Assembly (NCBI GenBank): GCA_030670165.1
Contig: DAOVCF010000083.1
Coordinates: 1 to 8,376, forward strand
Length of the DNA stretch: 8,376 nt
Reading direction: 5' to 3'
Origin: Candidatus Stahliibacteriota bacterium
GTDB taxonomy: Bacteria; Hydrothermota; Tepidihabitantia; B3-TA06
The notes under the pieces are model-generated. The model saw nothing but the letters and a program-made list of their open reading frames with translations, was not told the origin of the DNA and ran no database searches. The position numbers and the translations under genes are program-made. Positions within the stretch are counted from its first letter, which is position 1. The number at the start of each line of letters is the position of its first letter. Shown piece by piece: positions 4,346-8,376 of this stretch.

Positions 4346-5575
4346 TCAAAAGAACACCAGCCACACCCCGAAGGTCAACGCGCCAAGGAGCACTACCGAC
4401 GGGGCAAGCCACTTGTAGACCGAAACCCAGCTTGCCTTGAAGTAGTGCTTGGTCAGATAAAGGCACAGGTGTGCGGGAGACAAAAGACAGCCAAGAAAAC
4501 CAAAAACGTATGCAAGCATCAGAAGTCCCGGGTCGCTGCCAATAAAGGGCGCAAGAAGCGGGAACGTAGCCCCAACATAGGCCTGGTTTAACCCGACCAG
4601 AACCCCGACAAGGAAAGGCACAATAATTACAAGCAAGGTGATGAGCGAAGGAGAGGCCGCCGAAAGAAGACCTTCAAGCTCGGCAAGTGCCGTGCCAGAG
4701 GTAAGCATGTCCCGAAAGAAAAACACCACCACCAGCAGCAAAAGCACCCGCCAGTCGAACGCCTTCCACATGATCCGGCCTAGACTTCTTATGGGTACGC
4801 GGTAGCAAATCCAGGATATTATAACCACACCCAGCATGAGCAGTGAAACAGGCACGTCGAAAGGTATTTGAACCGCAGCAATAAGCACCATGATCGTGAT
4901 GACAGGAAAGGTTCCGTAAAGGATGTCCTTTACTGCTTGCCTGGACTTACCTTGAGCGCGGTCTGGCCGAACCTTTCGCCTCTGGACGAATCCAAAAAGG
5001 ATGATTGCCCCAAGGCTTAGCGCTCCCAGGGTAACGAACGATTGATTGAGAAGGAAGTGGCGGTAAGGGATATCAAGGATACCCATGGCCAGTATGATGC
5101 CCGGATAAAGCGGCCAGAAGTATTCCCACACGTGGCGGAACCAGTAGTTGACGTAGACCAGGAGCCCTGCTGAAACGTGATGCGGTTTGGCCTGCTCGGC
5201 AACCATGGGTGCGGTTAGGAGCGCGCCGCCTGGCATGGGCAGAAGCCCGACGAACATGGGTACGGTTACAAGCCCTACACGAGAGCCGCGCAGGAGATAC
5301 TCGGCCCCGCCAGCAAACCGCTCCAGACCACCCACCTTCTTCATTATCTGGATGAGAATATATACGAGAAACACCATAGCCAGAAGATTGAGGGTGCGCA
5401 GGTCTATGAGGCTGTGAACAAACACCTCGCCTATCTTGAGCGCAGGCATCCTCGAGAACACGCCGATAAGCACCGCTCCAATAAAGATCGCAGGAAAAAT
5501 AGGCCAGCGAAGAACCATAAGGACCATCATCGTCACAACCACTACGGCGAAGACGATAAGCAGGTTAAGGATCAT
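4346..5575 (-). CDS. DUF401-family integral membrane protein, probable transporter
   Basis: This 409-residue, strongly hydrophobic protein has about ten membrane segments. A first half runs to about 195, a short basic cytoplasmic loop (QRRKVRPDRAQGKSRQ, 198-213) follows, then a second half. Conserved-looking motifs are GLLPMPGGALLTAPMV (110-125), WFRHVWEYFWPLYPGI (145-160) and GFLGCLLSPAHLCLYLTKHY (359-378). The proline/glycine-rich re-entrant-like segments in each half and the two-half layout recall DUF401 proteins and the ion-transporter superfamily of dicarboxylate and arsenite/Na+ carriers. The substrate cannot be read from the sequence. Start at ATG 5575: the frame upstream reaches a TAG with no other ATG, GTG or TTG, but no clear ribosome site precedes it. 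It seems to be transcribed alone. Confidence 0.75.
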   Translation of the reverse strand: MILNLLIVFAVVVVTMMVLMVLRWPIFPAIFIGAVLIGVFSRMPALKIGEVFVHSLIDLRTLNLLAMVFLVYILIQIMKKVGGLERFAGGAEYLLRGSRVGLVTVPMFVGLLPMPGGALLTAPMVAEQAKPHHVSAGLLVYVNYWFRHVWEYFWPLYPGIILAMGILDIPYRHFLLNQSFVTLGALSLGAIILFGFVQRRKVRPDRAQGKSRQAVKDILYGTFPVITIMVLIAAVQIPFDVPVSLLMLGVVIISWICYRVPIRSLGRIMWKAFDWRVLLLLVVVFFFRDMLTSGTALAELEGLLSAASPSLITLLVIIVPFLVGVLVGLNQAYVGATFPLLAPFIGSDPGLLMLAYVFGFLGCLLSPAHLCLYLTKHYFKASWVSVYKWLAPSVVLLGALTFGVWLVFF

Positions 5576-5594
5576 CAGGTGGGTAGATCTGGTG

Positions 5595-5630
5595 TTATTC
5601 TGGCCACTCTAATATTCCCTTCTGGCACAT
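5595..5630 (-). CDS. possible 11-residue leader ORF before the DUF401 gene
   Basis: ATG at 5630-5628 opens MCQKGILEWPE and ends at TAA (5597-5595), 19 bases before the DUF401 ATG. GAGAGG (5644-5639) lies eight bases before it. Since the membrane-protein gene itself lacks a clear ribosome site, ribosomes ending here could re-initiate downstream. Very short frames arise by chance, so this is weakly supported. Confidence 0.2.
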   Translation of the reverse strand: MCQKGILEWPE

Positions 5631-5686
5631 AAGGCTAGCCTCTCAATTTCAGTTGCTTTAAACTCCCCCTCCTTGACATACTCCAA

Positions 5687-5692
5687 ATTATA
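5687..5692 (-). promoter_or_regulatory. -10-like box upstream of the DUF401 gene
   Basis: TATAAT (5692-5687) faces the DUF401 gene, but no good -35 is found 15-18 bases upstream; the best nearby hexamer, TTGAGT, is only 13 bases away. If used it would need an activator. It sits directly behind the hairpin at 5695-5722. Confidence 0.25.
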
Positions 5693-5694
5693 TC

Positions 5695-5722
5695 GCCCTT
5701 CACGAACTCAAGCGTAAAGGGC
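5695..5722 (-). terminator. hairpin after the propeller-like gene
   Basis: On the minus strand GCCCTTTACG (5722-5713) pairs with CGTGAAGGGC (5704-5695) around an 8-base loop, using one U-G wobble that would be a mismatch on the other strand. That points to a minus-strand RNA. It begins 14 bases past the stop codon. The bases after it are AT-rich (GATATAATTTG) but not a clean T run, so it may be a weak terminator or a 3'-end stabiliser. Confidence 0.4.
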
Positions 5723-5736
5723 AGCTATTAAATACC

Positions 5737-6411
5737 TTACTTCTCGTTCCCTAAGAACTCTCCCGAAAAAGCATAAAGGGATTTTTCGGCTTCGCCATAG
5801 ATTAAATATAGAAGTCTCTTGTTTGAATCAAATTCATAAGAACTTGCCCATCCCCTTTCAGGCGGCTTGCTCCAAAGCATCACTCCTTTTGGCAAGTCAA
5901 AGAAATACAGGTTACTCCCATCTGGAGTGTCGCTATTGCATGTTTGACAAACAGCGAAGTCTCCATCTGAAGAAATTCCGTTATTGTAAAGATTAGCTTT
6001 TAACACCTTCTTAATCAACAAATTACCCTGACGATCGATTGCATAGAATGTTCCTTGTAACTCTCCGCCAAACATCCAATCGTTTAAAACAAATGTGCCG
6101 TTGTCTGTGACATGTCCGTCATTGGGCCGTTCCATTTCTCCTATTAGGACCACATTGTTGTTCTCAAGCAACACGTAGGCTCCCATACCTTTATCGCGAG
6201 CACCACCAATACCATCAGAGGGACTACTATCACGCCATGCTAAGATATACTTACCGTTTTGGGAAATAGTGAAGACACCGAAGAAATCTATCGATTTAAT
6301 GCGAATAAAATAGCCAAATTGCTTCACGTCCGGGACATTCGATTTATCCATGATATTAATTACGCCCTTCTGAATCGAGGGAGATATTACAGGAGATGTC
6401 CCTGTATCCAT
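5737..6411 (-). CDS. unrecognised protein with propeller-like repeats
   Basis: I do not recognise this 224-residue protein. No signal peptide or membrane segment is seen. It contains several beta-strand units spaced about 45-55 residues apart and built like propeller blades: FTISQNGKYILAW (about 47-59), HVTDNGTFVLNDW (100-112), GISSDGDFAVCQTC (145-158) and YEFDSNKRLLYLIYG (192-206). Each has a polar turn with Gly or Asn followed by hydrophobic strands; after several of them comes a YFFDLPKG- or FYAIDRQG-like strand. Four units are fewer than most closed propellers have, so it may be partial or pair with a partner. The start is uncertain: ATG 6411 is used here, an in-frame TTG at 6417 is possible, and neither has a good ribosome site. 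It follows the 128-residue gene by about 23 bases and probably shares its promoter. Base composition looks AT-richer than the transporter genes. Confidence 0.6.
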   Translation of the reverse strand: MDTGTSPVISPSIQKGVINIMDKSNVPDVKQFGYFIRIKSIDFFGVFTISQNGKYILAWRDSSPSDGIGGARDKGMGAYVLLENNNVVLIGEMERPNDGHVTDNGTFVLNDWMFGGELQGTFYAIDRQGNLLIKKVLKANLYNNGISSDGDFAVCQTCNSDTPDGSNLYFFDLPKGVMLWSKPPERGWASSYEFDSNKRLLYLIYGEAEKSLYAFSGEFLGNEK

Positions 6412-6434
6412 TTCCAATCAAACTTATCAACTCT

Positions 6435-6821
6435 CTAGCTGACATATAGTTCATAAGTCCTCCCTTTTTTAACCCTCCTAATTCTTCCTTGCAAGTCTGC
6501 GAAGTAAAGAACGTAGGAGATATCACTGTGTCCTATCGCGGGTAGCAATAAGTAAATATCCTTTTGCAGAATTCCTGGATTGGACGAAATCACTGGTGAG
6601 ACCTGTTTAAGAAAATTCCTATAAATGGGGTCACGCTCTACAAAACCTTGATACTCCTTAGTAGCTGCTTCGAACTCCTCACTAAACTCTCCATCTTCGT
6701 TGGCTTGTTTCCACGATTCTACACATTTAAGATACTCCACTCTTGCCTTTAAGTAATTCCCTTCTTTTTCAGCCTGCCTAGCCCATTCCAAATGCGACAA
6801 TGCATCTTGGCTTCTCGACAT
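6435..6821 (-). CDS. helical plus winged-helix protein, probable DNA-binding regulator
   Basis: The 128-residue protein has two parts. Residues 1-62 form amphipathic helices (HLEWARQAEKEGNYLKARVE, then YLKCVESWKQ and EFEAATKEYQGF) like a TPR or MIT-type helical hairpin. Residues 65-128 look like a winged helix: NPGILQKDIYLLLP as the first helices, HSDISYVLYFADLQG as a recognition-helix region, and GRIRRVKKGRTYELYV as a basic beta wing. Binding DNA and sensing or dimerising through the helical part is inference. GGAGG sits four bases before the ATG, and a perfect-consensus promoter lies just upstream with a palindrome over the -10, so autoregulation is possible. It is first in a two-gene unit with the propeller-like gene. 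Confidence 0.7.
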   Translation of the reverse strand: MSRSQDALSHLEWARQAEKEGNYLKARVEYLKCVESWKQANEDGEFSEEFEAATKEYQGFVERDPIYRNFLKQVSPVISSNPGILQKDIYLLLPAIGHSDISYVLYFADLQGRIRRVKKGRTYELYVS

Positions 6822-6845
6822 TTGTCCTCCGATTCAAATTAAGCT

Positions 6846-6860
6846 TCTCTATTATAGAGA
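6846..6860. promoter_or_regulatory. palindrome over the -10 box, possible operator
   Basis: TCTCTA (6846-6851) and TAGAGA (6855-6860) are exact inverted arms around TTA, and the -10 TATAAT at 6856-6851 lies inside. A dimeric regulator bound here would block RNA polymerase. The winged-helix product of the first gene is an obvious candidate, by inference only. Confidence 0.4.
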
Positions 6861-6879
6861 GAATCTCTTGTTGTGTCAA
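6851..6879 (-). promoter_or_regulatory. perfect-consensus sigma70 promoter
   Basis: TTGACA (6879-6874) and TATAAT (6856-6851) are separated by exactly 17 bases, the ideal arrangement. The start of transcription would be near 6844, giving a leader of about 23 bases with GGAGG (6830-6826) ahead of the ATG at 6821. This is the strongest promoter in the window. Confidence 0.8.
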
Positions 6880-6907
6880 TCAAAAATCGCTCATTCCCCG
6901 GTAATCA

Positions 6908-7744
6908 TCAAGAGATGGGCAGGAAAATCTGGGGCTTGCCGGATTCGGGATGGCGACCTTCCAAAGGTTTAACCCCCCAATGGCGTTGGACAATGTCAGC
7001 CCTTAGGAGGGCTTCCGGCCTGCCGTCCTCCACGAGCTTTCCTTCGGAGAAGACTAGCATGCGCTGTGATACAAGCGCTGCCTGGTTGAGATCGTGAGCC
7101 ACCAGCACCACGCTTACCCCTTCCCTGTTCAACTCCAAAAGCATCGTCAGCACCTGCTGCTGGTGGAACAAATCAAGGTGGTTAAGTGGTTCATCGAGAA
7201 GGATAACTGACGGGTGCTGGACAATAGAGCGTGCGATCACTGCCAACTGGCGTTCGCCGGAGGAGATGTTGTTTATTCCTTTCTCTGCGAGCTTGGAGAT
7301 TTGCAGCCGATCGAGAGCGGAACGCGCCATCTCGTAGTCCGATGAATGATAGCGCTCAAGCGTCCCCAGATAGGGATGGCGCCCCTGAAGCACGGTCTCG
7401 ATAACGGTGAAGTCAAGTGCAAAGTAGCTTTCCTGAGGAACGTAGGCGATGCGTTGAGCAAGCTCTTTGCGCCGGTAGAAGAAAAGCGGACGATTTTCGA
7501 AAATAATCTCTCCTGCGGACGGCTCGAGCAGTCGCGCCAAAAGCTTTATGAACGTGCTCTTGCCCGCCCCGTTGGGTCCTACCACAGAGCAGAACTCCCC
7601 GCGTTCGATAGAAACCGTAAGGTTCTCAAACAGGGTCTTTTGAGCGTACGAAAAGCACAACTCTTCAACCACGAATCCAGATTTCGAATTAGTGGGCGTG
7701 TTAGGGGGTGTGTTACGGGTGGGTGTGTTACGGGTACGGGTCAT
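6908..7744 (-). CDS. FecE/BtuD-type ABC importer ATP-binding protein
   Basis: The ATPase subunit of an iron-siderophore/heme/cobalamin-type importer, acting at the inner face of the membrane. In order: Walker A GPNGAGKST (56-64), Q-loop Gln104 in YVPQES, signature SSGERQ (161-166, a variant of LSGGQ), Walker B VILLDE (180-185), D-loop NHLD (188-191) and switch His217 in LVAHD. Its 278 residues are slightly long for the family because of an N-terminal Thr/Asn/Pro/Arg tail of about 22 residues, encoded partly by an exact 15-bp tandem duplication. The start is firm: GGAGG lies five bases before the ATG, which overlaps the permease stop as ATGA. The substrate is not evident; iron chelates or B12-like compounds are the family's usual cargo. 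Confidence 0.92.
   Translation of the reverse strand: MTRTRNTPTRNTPPNTPTNSKSGFVVEELCFSYAQKTLFENLTVSIERGEFCSVVGPNGAGKSTFIKLLARLLEPSAGEIIFENRPLFFYRRKELAQRIAYVPQESYFALDFTVIETVLQGRHPYLGTLERYHSSDYEMARSALDRLQISKLAEKGINNISSGERQLAVIARSIVQHPSVILLDEPLNHLDLFHQQQVLTMLLELNREGVSVVLVAHDLNQAALVSQRMLVFSEGKLVEDGRPEALLRADIVQRHWGVKPLEGRHPESGKPQIFLPIS
7706..7735 (-). repeat. 15-bp tandem duplication inside the ATPase gene
   Basis: Two identical 15-base copies (7735-7721 and 7720-7706 on the minus strand, ACCCGTAACACACCC) encode TRNTP twice at residues 4-13. A further decayed unit gives PNTPTN. Because 15 is a multiple of three the frame is kept, so the tail length could vary between strains. Confidence 0.8.
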
Positions 7745-8376
7745 GTGAGCCTCCGGCGCATAATATAAAGGAATACAGGAACACCGAACAAGGTGGTGAC
7801 AACCGAAAGGGGAAGATCAACCCCTGTTGCCATGGCAAAACCGCGCAGACACAGATCGGAAGCAAGAAGCAGACTCGCGCCCGCAAGGAAACTTGCAGGC
7901 AGTACTCGCAGGTGCCTGGGACCGAAGATAAACCGAACGATATGAGGAACCACGAGTCCGATAAAGCTTATGGCTCCTGCAAACGCGACAACCACCCCGA
8001 CGAGTAAAGCTGAGAGCACGAAGACTTCGGTGGTGAGCCTTTGAGTATCCACACCCAGGGACTCGGCTGCTTCGATGTTCGTGGAGAGGATGTCGAGTGA
8101 CCGCCAGCGGGCCACGAGCCAGGCCGCAGCGCCTAAAGATACGGCAGCAGAACCCGCAAATACCCAGAGCTTTGTTGGTGTAAACACCACCTTGGTCGAA
8201 CCCATGAGGAAGTAGATGATCTGAGCAAGCTGCTCGCGGGATAGCACCATGAGAACCATCACAAGGCTTGAGCCTACGAAACTTACGGCCACGCCGGCCA
8301 AAATCAAGGAAAGCCGCGACATCCTGCCCCGCATCCTGGCCAGGGTATAGACCAGGAAAAGTGCGCCAGCAGCACC
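7741..8376 (-). CDS. FecCD-family ABC importer permease, 5' end outside the window
   Basis: The membrane subunit of the same importer. The visible 211 residues are the C-terminal two thirds of a usual ~330-residue FecCD protein; the frame stays open to the window edge (GAAGALFLVYTLARMRGR...), so the ATG at 8334 is internal rather than the start. Family marks are LILAGVAVSF near the break, LGVDTQRL (coupling region), AGAISFIGLVVPHIVRFIFG and the closing membrane helix with GVPVFLYIMRR. The stop overlaps the ATPase start as ATGA, showing translational coupling. A substrate-binding protein gene would be expected further right, but it is not visible. Confidence 0.92.
   Translation of the reverse strand, partial: GAAGALFLVYTLARMRGRMSRLSLILAGVAVSFVGSSLVMVLMVLSREQLAQIIYFLMGSTKVVFTPTKLWVFAGSAAVSLGAAAWLVARWRSLDILSTNIEAAESLGVDTQRLTTEVFVLSALLVGVVVAFAGAISFIGLVVPHIVRFIFGPRHLRVLPASFLAGASLLLASDLCLRGFAMATGVDLPLSVVTTLFGVPVFLYIMRRRLT

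Noticed and set aside
4157..4418. Frames on both strands over the second dispersed repeat
   Set aside because: They are translated repeat sequence with no ribosome site and the region is better explained as copy 2 of the element.
5674..5693. Plus-strand promoter from TTGACA at 5674
   Set aside because: The only -10-like sequence is about ten bases away, too close, and no plus-strand gene follows.

Overview
The window looks like a stretch of chromosome from an uncultured free-living bacterium. Shine-Dalgarno sites, sigma70-type TTGACA/TATAAT promoters and dense gene packing are bacterial, but nothing here fixes the phylum. Every convincing gene lies on the minus strand. The gaps between transcription units are unusually full of palindromic and dispersed repeats. 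No tRNA, rRNA, CRISPR array or transposase gene was seen.

Layout from left to right: (a) 1-540 holds no supported gene. It has an outward-facing promoter at the left edge, a possible rho-independent terminator, an 11-bp phased A-tract array, and two palindromic intergenic repeats. (b) 543-1346 encodes a two-domain PD-(D/E)XK nuclease-like protein with its own promoter. (c) 1347-1778 is a repeat nest containing a 28-bp perfect palindrome, several hairpin repeats and an apparent terminator. (d) 1779-3950 is a minus-strand operon: a thioredoxin-reductase-like flavoprotein without the usual CxxC, then a class I SAM methyltransferase, then the tRNA t6A methyltransferase TrmO. It has a promoter near 4155-4128 and a 19-codon leader ORF. 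(e) 4161-4341 carries the second copy of a dispersed repeat plus an 8-bp-period degenerate repeat. (f) 4346-5575 is a DUF401-type membrane protein. (g) 5737-6821 is a two-gene unit: a helical plus winged-helix protein followed by a propeller-like protein. It is driven by a perfect-consensus promoter with a palindrome over the -10. (h) 6908-8376 is the end of an iron/cobalamin-type ABC importer operon, ATPase plus a permease cut by the window edge.

The least ordinary items are the CxxC-less reductase with its two-cysteine leader peptide, the wHTH plus propeller pair under a strong and possibly repressed promoter, and the repeat ecology between genes. The repeats include a two-copy element whose stems are conserved while loops vary. 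I do not see a complete new defence or mobile system. The two-gene unit at 5737-6821 is the best candidate for something undescribed.
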